A program made the translations under genes and the position numbers. The notes beneath the pieces were generated by a model, which had not been told where the DNA came from, did not search any database, and worked only from the letters and a program-made list of their open reading frames with translations. DNA of 11,914 bases, from assembly GCA_030019105.1 (NCBI GenBank), contig JASEGY010000067.1, positions 1-11,914 on the forward strand, written 5' to 3'. How positions within the stretch are numbered: position 1 is the first letter of the stretch; each line of letters begins with the position of its first letter. This DNA comes from a bacterium. Its GTDB lineage: Bacteria; UBA9089; JASEGY01. Shown one piece after another: positions 6,509-11,914 of the stretch.

Positions 6509-7846
6509 TTTAAATGAAAGCTCCTCTGCCTGCTTAATTGACTCAAATATGACCAGATGTTCCTTTTTAATCTTTGTTATATTTTCCGGGGGGTAGCATC
6601 TTTTTGACCTCAGGTTGCCCACACACCTGGCCTCTATTTCATATTCACAATAAACACATCTTAGTTTGAGCGGTTCTTGAGACAATATCTCGAATTTGGG
6701 GGCAAGAAACTGTCTTTCCTTAAAAGAAGCGCAGTTCTTATTGGCACAAGCCAGGCCATGTCTGCTTTTATATATCTCCTTATTTTTTCTCTGATCCGGA
6801 CCTTCTTCCACCGGAAGCTTTTTAGCGCCCAACAGAAAGGAAGTTATGGCCATGCGGATAGGCACTCCCCTGGCCGCTTGTTTAAAATATATCCCTCGAG
6901 GATCAGTATCTACTTCAGGAGCAAGTTCATCCACCCGGGGCAGGGGATGCATGACTATTGTCTCCTTGAATTTGGCCTCGGCCAGGGTTTTTTTGTCTAT
7001 CACCGGATAGGATGAAGGTTTTTCGGTCCCAGGGACAAATCTTTCCTTTTGAACCCTGGTGACATAGAGGATATCAATGTTGCGCACCAGTTCTTTTCCT
7101 TTGGCCGAAAACCCGACAAAACTTTCTTCCGGAAATGAGAGTTGAACAGGTTTGCTGGGACTCATATAAAGAAGATCTAATCCCTCTTTAAGAAATTTTA
7201 TATCAGACCGGTTGAGTTGAACCGGTTCATAGCCATATTCTGTTTTTAGTTTGGTCAGGAGGTGGGGGGGCATATCCAGGTCGGCGCCAGGGGCGCAAAT
7301 AATTTCAGCTCCAAACATGGCCAGGCCATAAACCAGGGAATGAACCGTTCTACCATTTCTAAGGTCCCCGCAAAGGGCCACCCGTAGTCCCTTGATATGT
7401 CCTTTTTCTTTTTTTATGGTGTACAGATCGCACAGGGTTTGAGTTGGATGCTGATGCCCTCCATCCCCGCCGTTTATGACCGGCACAGGGGTATATTCCG
7501 CAAATGCCCTGGCCGATCCTTCCCAGGGATGCCTGATAACGATAATATCGACATAAGAACCAATCACCCTGGCGGTATCAGCTAAGCTTTCTCCTTTGGC
7601 TAAAGAAGAGGTGTCCGCCTCAGAAACACTAATCACTCTGCCTCCTAACCGGTGCATGGCTGTCTCAAAGGAGAGCCGCGTCCGCGTGCTTGGTTCAAAA
7701 AAGAGAGAAGCCATAATCCGGTTACTGCAAAGAGATGAATATGGACTAAGTGACTCCTCCATCTGATTGGCTAAAGAAAAGATGGCTTCAATTTCCTGAA
7801 GGGATAAATCCTCTATGGCTAAAAGGTCTCGCTTGTTAGATTCCAT
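6479..7846 (-). CDS. pyrB: Aspartate carbamoyltransferase with fused PyrI-like zinc domain
   Basis: It catalyses carbamoyl phosphate + aspartate to carbamoyl aspartate, the first committed step of pyrimidine synthesis. The catalytic part covers residues 1 to about 343, with the carbamoyl-phosphate loop STRTR (53-57), SLAKGES (K84 from the neighbouring subunit in the family), HPTQ (133-136) and HPLPRVDE (300-307). After a charged linker, residues about 365-402 carry CANKNC (C367, C372) and CVYC (C397, C400), the CX4C/CX2C pattern of the zinc domain of the regulatory chain PyrI. The nucleotide-binding half of PyrI is absent. The total of 455 residues compares with about 310 for plain PyrB. The tail beyond the zinc site (to 455) has two more cysteines (C408, C417). 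GGGGGAGAG upstream supports ATG 7846. Its last codons overlap rlmN by 30 bp. Confidence 0.93.
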   Translation of the reverse strand: MESNKRDLLAIEDLSLQEIEAIFSLANQMEESLSPYSSLCSNRIMASLFFEPSTRTRLSFETAMHRLGGRVISVSEADTSSLAKGESLADTARVIGSYVDIIVIRHPWEGSARAFAEYTPVPVINGGDGGHQHPTQTLCDLYTIKKEKGHIKGLRVALCGDLRNGRTVHSLVYGLAMFGAEIICAPGADLDMPPHLLTKLKTEYGYEPVQLNRSDIKFLKEGLDLLYMSPSKPVQLSFPEESFVGFSAKGKELVRNIDILYVTRVQKERFVPGTEKPSSYPVIDKKTLAEAKFKETIVMHPLPRVDELAPEVDTDPRGIYFKQAARGVPIRMAITSFLLGAKKLPVEEGPDQRKNKEIYKSRHGLACANKNCASFKERQFLAPKFEILSQEPLKLRCVYCEYEIEARCVGNLRSKRCYPPENITKIKKEHLVIFESIKQAEELSFKSVNAPVSLP

Positions 7847-7922
7847 TAGTTATTCTCTCCCCCTATGTATAAATGTCAGTGGTCAGTGGCAGCACAGGAC
7901 GACAAACTCCTGACTCCGGACT

Positions 7923-7951
7923 ATTATATCCTATTTAAGCGAATTTGGCAA
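7923..7951 (-). promoter_or_regulatory. Predicted pyrB promoter
   Basis: On the minus strand TTGCCA (complement of 7946-7951), a 17-nt spacer and a perfect TATAAT (complement of 7923-7928). Initiation near 7916 leaves a leader of about 70 nt. The leader crosses a short GTCAGTGGTCAGTGG repeat at about 7874-7889. Confidence 0.6.
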
Positions 7952-7962
7952 GAAGAATATAC

Positions 7963-7992
7963 TTGACAAAGGAGAACAATATATTATATATT
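7963..7992 (+). promoter_or_regulatory. Predicted argG promoter
   Basis: TTGACA (7963-7968) is followed after 18 nt by TATATT (7987-7992) within an A/T-only stretch. It stands back to back with the pyrB promoter. The transcript would carry a leader of over 420 nt containing the B1 and A2 palindromic elements before argG. Confidence 0.45.
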
Positions 7993-8020
7993 ATTGACGG
8001 TACGGTAAAAAGGAGTCAGT

Positions 8021-8219
8021 AGAAACCAGGTTTTTTGAAAAAACCGGGATGGTTCACCTTACTGTGAAAGCTTGCGGCTAAAAATTATCATTAACTTTCC
8101 GGAGTTAATCCTTTAGGATTTCATTAGTTATGAAAGGCTAAAGCCTAAACTCCAGAAAGAACGCAAGGTTTCACAAGAAAATGGACGATTTTTGAACCGT
8201 CCCAAAAAACCTGGTTTCT
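8021..8219 (+). mobile_element. Type B palindromic element, copy B1
   Basis: A 199-bp non-coding element. The outer ends AGAAACCAGGTTTTTTG and CAAAAAACCTGGTTTCT are a perfect 17-bp inverted repeat. Inner stems follow (GGGATGGTTCA/TGAACCGTCCC, GTGAAAGCTTGCG/CGCAAGGTTTCAC), enclosing the same 53-nt cloverleaf core (8101-8153) as the type A elements. The interior 8046-8203 is the exact reverse complement of 9717-9874 in B2. It lies in the leader of argG. Confidence 0.88.
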
Positions 8220-8249
8220 GGGAGCCGGGATGTAAGCCAATCTGAGACA

Positions 8250-8404
8250 CTATAGACTTCATGAAAAAGATTTTGGGGTTGGTTATCCTTTGGAGTTTAG
8301 GCTTTAGCCTTTCATAACTAATGAAATCCTAAAGGATTAACTCCGAAAGCTACATAACCTGTCTTGAATTCGCTTACCCCAAAATATTTATCTTAAGAGC
8401 TATA
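8250..8404 (-). mobile_element. Type A palindromic element, copy A2
   Basis: A 155-bp relative of A1 in the opposite orientation, with core at 8292-8344. Its inner stem reads GGTTAT/ATAACC where A1 has GGCTAT/ATAGCC, a compensated base-pair change. It ends 23 bp before the argG start codon, leaving room only for the ribosome binding site. Confidence 0.87.
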
Positions 8405-8427
8405 CCCAAAAGAGGAGGTTTCAATTA

Positions 8428-9693
8428 ATGGATGTTCAAGAGATCATTAATAAGATAGAGGCAATTGAGGTTCCCCGGGTAAAAAAGGCGGCCATTGCCT
8501 ATTCGGGCGGCCTGGATTCAGCTCTGGGGGTTATGCTGTTAAGAAAAAAATATATGGCCGAAGAGATTGTCCCCATTACGGTGGATGTCGGCCAGGGAGA
8601 GGAAGAAATCCGTGTCAGTCAGGAGAAAGCAAAGACGCTGGGTATTGATCCGATTCTCATTGACGCCAGGCAGGAATTCAGTGAGCAATGGCTGGTTAAG
8701 GCTATTCACGCTAATTCTGATTATAATGGTTATCCTGTTTCCACATCTATGACCAGACAGCTTGTGGCCAGGGAAGTAGCCCAATTATCCAGGAAGCAAG
8801 GCTGTGACGCTATTATGGAAGGCTCAACTGGTAAAGGAAATGACCAGTACCGCATGCATAATGTTTTCAAGCTCTTTGCCCCGAAATTGAAGGTATTGGT
8901 GCCGGTGAGGGACTTTGATCTTACCAGGGGGGAAGAAGAACAGTTGTGTCAGGCCTGGGGAGTGCCGGTTACTGAAGGCATTACCGGTGGTGATGACAAA
9001 ACTATGTGGTGTCGTTCCATTGCCAGTGGCGCGGTTGATCTCAACCAGAAAATCCCGCGGGATGTATGGATGTGGTACTGCCCGCCTGTGGAGGCGCCGG
9101 ATAAACCTGCCCGTATTGAATTGAAATTTGAGGGGGGTATCCCGGTCGCCTTGAATGGAAAAGAAATATCCCTGGAAGAGATTATTACCGAGTTGAACCT
9201 GATCGGGGGAACCAATGGCATTGGCAAGATTGACATGTGCGAGGATGGCATCATGGAGCTCAAGAGCCGGGAAATATATGAAGCCCCGGCTGCCCATATT
9301 ATCCTTAAACTCCATCGTGACCTGGAACAATTCTGCCTGACCAAAGATGAAATACAGTTCAAGAAAATGATCGATGCCAGGTGGGCTTACCTTGTTTATC
9401 ACGGCATGTGGTTTCATCCTTTAAAAAAGGCATTAGATGCCTTTATCTCTGAAACCCAGTCCGTAGTCAGCGGCGACTATAGAGTGGAATTGTATAAAGG
9501 CAACATTGACATCGTTTTCCGTGAATCTGCTACTTCCCTCTTTACCCCTGAGATCCGTTCGATCAAGAGCCGTGGATTTAACCAGCAGATGTGTGCTGAT
9601 GCAGCTCATATTCGTGGGTTGCCCTTTGAGATACTGGCCCAAAGGGCAAAGGGCAAAGGGCAAAGAGAGATGACAGGGGGCACTTGCGGGTAG
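8428..9693 (+). CDS. argG: Argininosuccinate synthase
   Basis: A cytoplasmic ATP-dependent ligase joining citrulline and aspartate in arginine synthesis. The 421 residues begin with the PP-loop AYSGGLDS (24-31), then VDVGQGEEE, YPVSTSMTRQLVA, EGSTGKGNDQYR (about 131-142), an SREIYEAPAAH segment near 287-297, and FHPLKKALDAFISETQ in the C-terminal domain. All are in the order seen in ArgG. AGGAGG at 8413-8418 supports ATG 8428. The last 16 or so residues are atypical: they come from an AAAGGGC tandem repeat (9641-9661) and run directly into palindromic element B2, whose first bases complete the stop codon TAG (9691-9693). The authentic C-terminus was probably replaced. The flanking elements B1 and B2 are inverted copies. 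It is likely co-transcribed with carA. Confidence 0.94.
   Translation: MDVQEIINKIEAIEVPRVKKAAIAYSGGLDSALGVMLLRKKYMAEEIVPITVDVGQGEEEIRVSQEKAKTLGIDPILIDARQEFSEQWLVKAIHANSDYNGYPVSTSMTRQLVAREVAQLSRKQGCDAIMEGSTGKGNDQYRMHNVFKLFAPKLKVLVPVRDFDLTRGEEEQLCQAWGVPVTEGITGGDDKTMWCRSIASGAVDLNQKIPRDVWMWYCPPVEAPDKPARIELKFEGGIPVALNGKEISLEEIITELNLIGGTNGIGKIDMCEDGIMELKSREIYEAPAAHIILKLHRDLEQFCLTKDEIQFKKMIDARWAYLVYHGMWFHPLKKALDAFISETQSVVSGDYRVELYKGNIDIVFRESATSLFTPEIRSIKSRGFNQQMCADAAHIRGLPFEILAQRAKGKGQREMTGGTCG
9641..9661 (+). repeat. AAAGGGC triplicate at the argG 3' end
   Basis: Three exact 7-bp AAAGGGC units encode the basic KGKG-type tail of ArgG. The first unit also forms a 9-bp inverted repeat with TTGCCCTTT at 9619-9627. 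Confidence 0.8.
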
Positions 9694-9890
9694 AAACCAG
9701 GTTTCTTGAAGAAACCGGGACGGTTCAAAAATCGTCCATTTTCTTGTGAAACCTTGCGTTCTTTCTGGAGTTTAGGCTTTAGCCTTTCATAACTAATGAA
9801 ATCCTAAAGGATTAACTCCGGAAAGTTAATGATAATTTTTAGCCGCAAGCTTTCACAGTAAGGTGAACCATCCCAAGAAACCTGGTTTCT
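9692..9890 (-). mobile_element. Type B palindromic element, copy B2
   Basis: A 199-bp copy downstream of argG. The interior 9717-9874 is identical to the reverse complement of the B1 interior over all 158 positions I compared, with core at 9767-9819. The ends are AGAAACCAGGTTTCTTG and CAAGAAACCTGGTTTCT. They differ from B1 at three positions that pair with each other. At the left end GGTTTCTTGAAGAAACC is itself a small hairpin, as in B1. Confidence 0.88.
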
Positions 9891-9935
9891 GAATCCCAGG
9901 TTATTGAGAAGATGCAGCAAGAATATTAGGAGAAA

Positions 9936-11018
9936 ATGAAGGTGATAAAAGGCAATCTCGTTTTAGAAGACGGCACCCGGTTTGAAGGTGAAATCTTTGG
10001 AAGCTCTACGCCGGTCTCAGGAGAAGTGGTATTTAATACCGGCATGGTAGGCTATCCGGAATCATTTACGGACCCTTCTTATCAAGGACAGATACTAACA
10101 CTGACTTATCCTTTGATCGGAAACTATGGGGTTCCTCCCTCTGAAAGAGATGAATTAGGGCTTCATACTTACTTTGAATCCGAGGCCATTCATATCAGGG
10201 GGCTGGTTGTATCTGAATATTCTAAAAATTACAGCCACTGGAATGGAGTAAAAACGCTTAACAAATGGCTCCAGGAGAATAATGTCACCGGTATCGCCGG
10301 GATTGATACCAGAATGCTCACTAAAAAACTCCGCCAAAAAGGGGTACTGCTGGGCAAAATACTGCCGGAAGCAGAAGATATAGAATTATATGACCCCAAC
10401 ACCATCAACCTTGTGGCAGAGGTAAGTATCAAAGAACCAATCACCTATAGCCGGGGAAATAAACGGGTGGTCCTGGTTGACTGTGGATGTAAAAATAATA
10501 TTATTCGAAGCCTTGTTCAAAGTGGGGTAGAAGTCTTACGGGTTCCCTGGGATTATGATTTTATGCAGGAGGACTTTTCAGGACTCCTTATCTCTAACGG
10601 CCCCGGAGATCCCAAGATGGCCAAATTTACCATAGAAAATGTTAAAAGGGCGATGGAATTAGACCTTCCCATTATGGGCATCTGTCTGGGCAATCAGATT
10701 CTGGCCTTAGCCGCCGGGGCGGATACATATAAACTCAAATTCGGCCATAGAAGCCAGAATCAACCCTGTCTGGAAGTAGGCACCAAACGATGTTACATTA
10801 CCTCCCAGAACCATGGTTATGCGGTCAACAGCAAAACCTTGCCCCATGGCTGGACGGAATGGTTTATTAATGCCAATGACGAAACCAATGAAGGAATTCG
10901 ACATGACTGGAAGCCCTTCAGAAGTATCCAGTTTCATCCGGAGGCCACCCCCGGGCCGGTGGATACAGGCTGGATATTTGGCCGGTTTGTAGAGATGATG
11001 GGAAGATATAGTGTGTAA
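9936..11018 (+). CDS. carA: Carbamoyl-phosphate synthase small (glutaminase) subunit
   Basis: It hydrolyses glutamine and passes ammonia to CarB, which makes carbamoyl phosphate for PyrB and for citrulline and arginine synthesis. The 360 residues start with the CPSase small-chain domain (EDGTRFEG, VVFNTGMVGYPESFTDPSYQGQI, RGLVVSEYS, IAGIDTRMLTKKLR). The class I glutamine amidotransferase domain then follows with SNGPGDP (220-226), the nucleophile C250 in GICLGNQ, and H334 and E336 in FHPEATPGP. AGGAGA at 9928-9933 supports ATG 9936. carB is not in the window. The last codons TAT AGT GTG TAA lie inside the end of element A3, so the element supplies the stop. It is 45 bp beyond B2 and probably shares the argG transcript. 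Confidence 0.95.
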   Translation: MKVIKGNLVLEDGTRFEGEIFGSSTPVSGEVVFNTGMVGYPESFTDPSYQGQILTLTYPLIGNYGVPPSERDELGLHTYFESEAIHIRGLVVSEYSKNYSHWNGVKTLNKWLQENNVTGIAGIDTRMLTKKLRQKGVLLGKILPEAEDIELYDPNTINLVAEVSIKEPITYSRGNKRVVLVDCGCKNNIIRSLVQSGVEVLRVPWDYDFMQEDFSGLLISNGPGDPKMAKFTIENVKRAMELDLPIMGICLGNQILALAAGADTYKLKFGHRSQNQPCLEVGTKRCYITSQNHGYAVNSKTLPHGWTEWFINANDETNEGIRHDWKPFRSIQFHPEATPGPVDTGWIFGRFVEMMGRYSV

Positions 11019-11161
11019 GAAAAAGATTTTGGGGTTGGTTGAGGATTGGAGTTTAGGCTTTAGCCTTTCATAAGTAATGAAATCCTAAAGGATTAACTCC
11101 AAAAGTCGAATAGCCTATCTTGAATTCGCTTACCCCAAAAACATTATCTTAAAAGCTATAG
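11007..11161 (-). mobile_element. Type A palindromic element, copy A3
   Basis: A 155-bp type A copy with core at 11048-11100. It starts with TATAG inside the carA reading frame and ends GCTATAG 28 bp before the next gene. Its inner stem is degraded on one side (GGCTAT facing CTCAACC), unlike A1 and A2, so it may be an older copy. Confidence 0.85.
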
Positions 11162-11189
11162 TAAAGGGGTTATCCAGAGGAGGCGGAGT

Positions 11190-11573
11190 ATGATCCGAAC
11201 CTTAGAAAGGATAGATGTTTCTATTCCTAATCCAATCTTTAAGTCAGCCGAGCAATTAGCAAAAAGGCTTGGTATGTCTCTTAGCAAGTTCTATACAGCC
11301 GCACTTGCTACTTATGTAGAAAGCCACCAGGGAGCTGATGTGACAGAGAGGCTCAATCGAATTTATGAAACAGAGTCATCTACCCTTGATCATGGGTTGA
11401 TTAAAATCCAGGCTGCTTCATTGGAAGGTGAAACTTGGTGGGGCACTGATAATGAGCATGGAGCTTGGCTGCGTTTATCGGGTCAAAGACTGGAAGACGC
11501 GTATGGCGAAGACGAACCTGAATATTCATTAGACTTACTCAAAGAGGTAAATCCTGATTATGAAGCAAGGTGA
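11190..11573 (+). CDS. Chimeric antitoxin: RHH domain joined to a second antitoxin tail
   Basis: A 127-residue frame. Residues 1 to about 83 look like a ribbon-helix-helix antitoxin: a basic N-terminal strand, IPNPIFKSAEQLAKRLGMSLSKFYTAALATYVE, then DVTERLNRIYE and a LIKIQAASLEGETW end. That last stretch is where antitoxins of this kind usually stop. The chain instead continues with an acidic segment (about 84-127, ending EPEYSLDLLKEVNPDYEAR) whose 3' end overlaps the start of a MazF-like gene by 14 nt, as antitoxin genes commonly do. I infer that a deletion fused two antitoxin genes in frame. AGAGGAGG at 11176-11183 fits ATG 11190. Family calls are from motif memory; the RHH half is fairly sure and the second half less so. 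It may still bind DNA, but its toxin partner is broken. Confidence 0.65.
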   Translation: MIRTLERIDVSIPNPIFKSAEQLAKRLGMSLSKFYTAALATYVESHQGADVTERLNRIYETESSTLDHGLIKIQAASLEGETWWGTDNEHGAWLRLSGQRLEDAYGEDEPEYSLDLLKEVNPDYEAR

Positions 11574-11688
11574 CGTGATCCTTGCGTCAATTCCACAGGC
11601 TGATGGAAGACTAAAGGACAGGCCTGCTAATGCATTTTCTTATTGCGCTGGAACAAACCGAAGCCGGCTTCTCGGTGCAGGTGCCTGA
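11560..11688 (+). pseudogene. Truncated MazF/PemK-type toxin
   Basis: ATG 11560 overlaps the preceding gene's end. Residues 1-23 (MKQGDVILASIP, then DGRLKDRPA) match the start of MazF/PemK endoribonuclease toxins, normally about 110 residues. After the DRPA at about 11625 the frame enters sequence belonging to the next, HicB-like gene and stops at 11686-11688. The catalytic arginine and threonine/serine region of the family beyond the first strand is lost, so no toxin activity is expected. The loss looks like a clean deletion joining two toxin-antitoxin loci. Confidence 0.7.
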
Positions 11689-11866
11689 CTTAGCTATAGT
11701 AACGTATGGAAAAACTATTGACGAGGCTAAACTTGCAGCTATCGAGGCAATCAAAATAAACCTGGACGCCTATCAGGAGGCAGAAAAAGAGGTTCCAGAG
11801 AGAAAACCTGTGTCAGCCCATTTGAGAAATCCGGATTTTGCAGATTTATTATTTGCATATATATAG
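11630..11866 (+). CDS. HicB-family antitoxin-like protein
   Basis: A 78-residue protein beginning MHFLIALEQTEAGFSVQVPDLAI, then YGKTIDEAKLAAIEAIKINLDAYQEAEKEVPE. This is the partial RNase-H-like fold pattern of HicB antitoxins (family start of the type xFLIxxExTxxGFSxxxPDL, then an EAKxxAxEAI helix). No HicA toxin lies next to it within the window. The start codon is just after the breakpoint that truncates the MazF-like gene, so its original upstream region was replaced. The stop codon TAG (11864-11866) belongs to the end of element A4, so the original C-terminus may also have been changed. Compact length and absence of a DNA-binding domain fit the short HicB form. Confidence 0.7.
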   Translation: MHFLIALEQTEAGFSVQVPDLAIVTYGKTIDEAKLAAIEAIKINLDAYQEAEKEVPERKPVSAHLRNPDFADLLFAYI

Positions 11867-11914
11867 CTCTTAAGATAAATATTTTGGGGTAAGCGAATTC
11901 AAGATAGGCTATAT
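11862..11914 (+). mobile_element. Type A palindromic element, copy A4 (cut by window end)
   Basis: TATAGCTCTTAAGATAAATA, then TTTTGGGGTAAGCGAATTC and AAGATAGGCTAT, match the left arm of A1 apart from the last base or two, up to the window end. The core should follow beyond the window. Orientation is opposite to A3. Confidence 0.85.

Noticed and set aside
8824..9417. Long antisense frame (197 codons) within argG
   Set aside because: It is the shadow of a strongly conserved gene, with no ribosome binding site or family resemblance.
5098..11914. CRISPR array from the recurring repeats
   Set aside because: Copies are hundreds to thousands of bases apart, in both orientations, with genes between them and no regular spacers.

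Overview
The window looks like a chromosomal segment of an uncultivated bacterium, probably a candidate-phylum lineage with a two-membrane or lipoprotein-bearing envelope. The reasons are mid-range base composition, ordinary sigma-70-type promoters, a lipobox-bearing sugar-binding protein, the PyrB fused to a PyrI-like zinc domain, toxin-antitoxin debris, and a heavy load of short dispersed repeats. No 16S gene or lineage marker is present, so I do not assign a phylum.

Layout. 1-265: 3' remnant of a DUF5615 PIN-like gene. 266-759: intergenic, with degenerate repeats, a long inverted repeat, a possible leftward small transcript, and the promoter of the transport operon. 760-4209: rightward sugar (CUT1) ABC transport genes, namely a binding protein fused to a MalF-type permease and then a MalG-type permease. 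4219-5085: a leftward orphan MalF-type permease, tail to tail with the previous operon. 5098-5437: a palindromic element and a pair of divergent promoters. 5438-6508: rlmN. 6479-7846: leftward pyrB with a C-terminal zinc domain, overlapping the end of rlmN. 7847-8427: divergent promoters, then two palindromic elements in the argG leader. 8428-9693: argG. 9692-9890: palindromic element. 9936-11018: carA. 11007-11914: a block of toxin-antitoxin remnants (a chimeric antitoxin, a beheaded MazF and a HicB-like gene) bracketed by inverted palindromic elements.

Metabolic theme: PyrB, ArgG and CarA all belong to carbamoyl-phosphate, pyrimidine and arginine metabolism. The two sugar permease sets have no ATPase gene here and would need one encoded elsewhere.

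The main unusual content is a family of modular palindromic elements. A 53-nt core that can fold as a three-leaf cloverleaf occurs five times (5158-5210, 8101-8153, 8292-8344, 9767-9819, 11048-11100). It is embedded in two unrelated pairs of complementary arms: type A, about 155 bp with TATAG ends (three full copies plus one cut by the window end), and type B, 199 bp (two copies flanking argG in opposite internal orientation, identical over 158 bp). Stem positions show compensatory changes, and element ends provide the stop codons of argG, carA and the hicB-like gene. A mini-hairpin made of the type B end sequence sits in frame inside rlmN. Three other protein genes also appear to have absorbed simple repeats in frame. 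Together this is a genome in which palindromic and tandem repeats keep entering and remodelling genes, similar in principle to Rickettsia palindromic elements.
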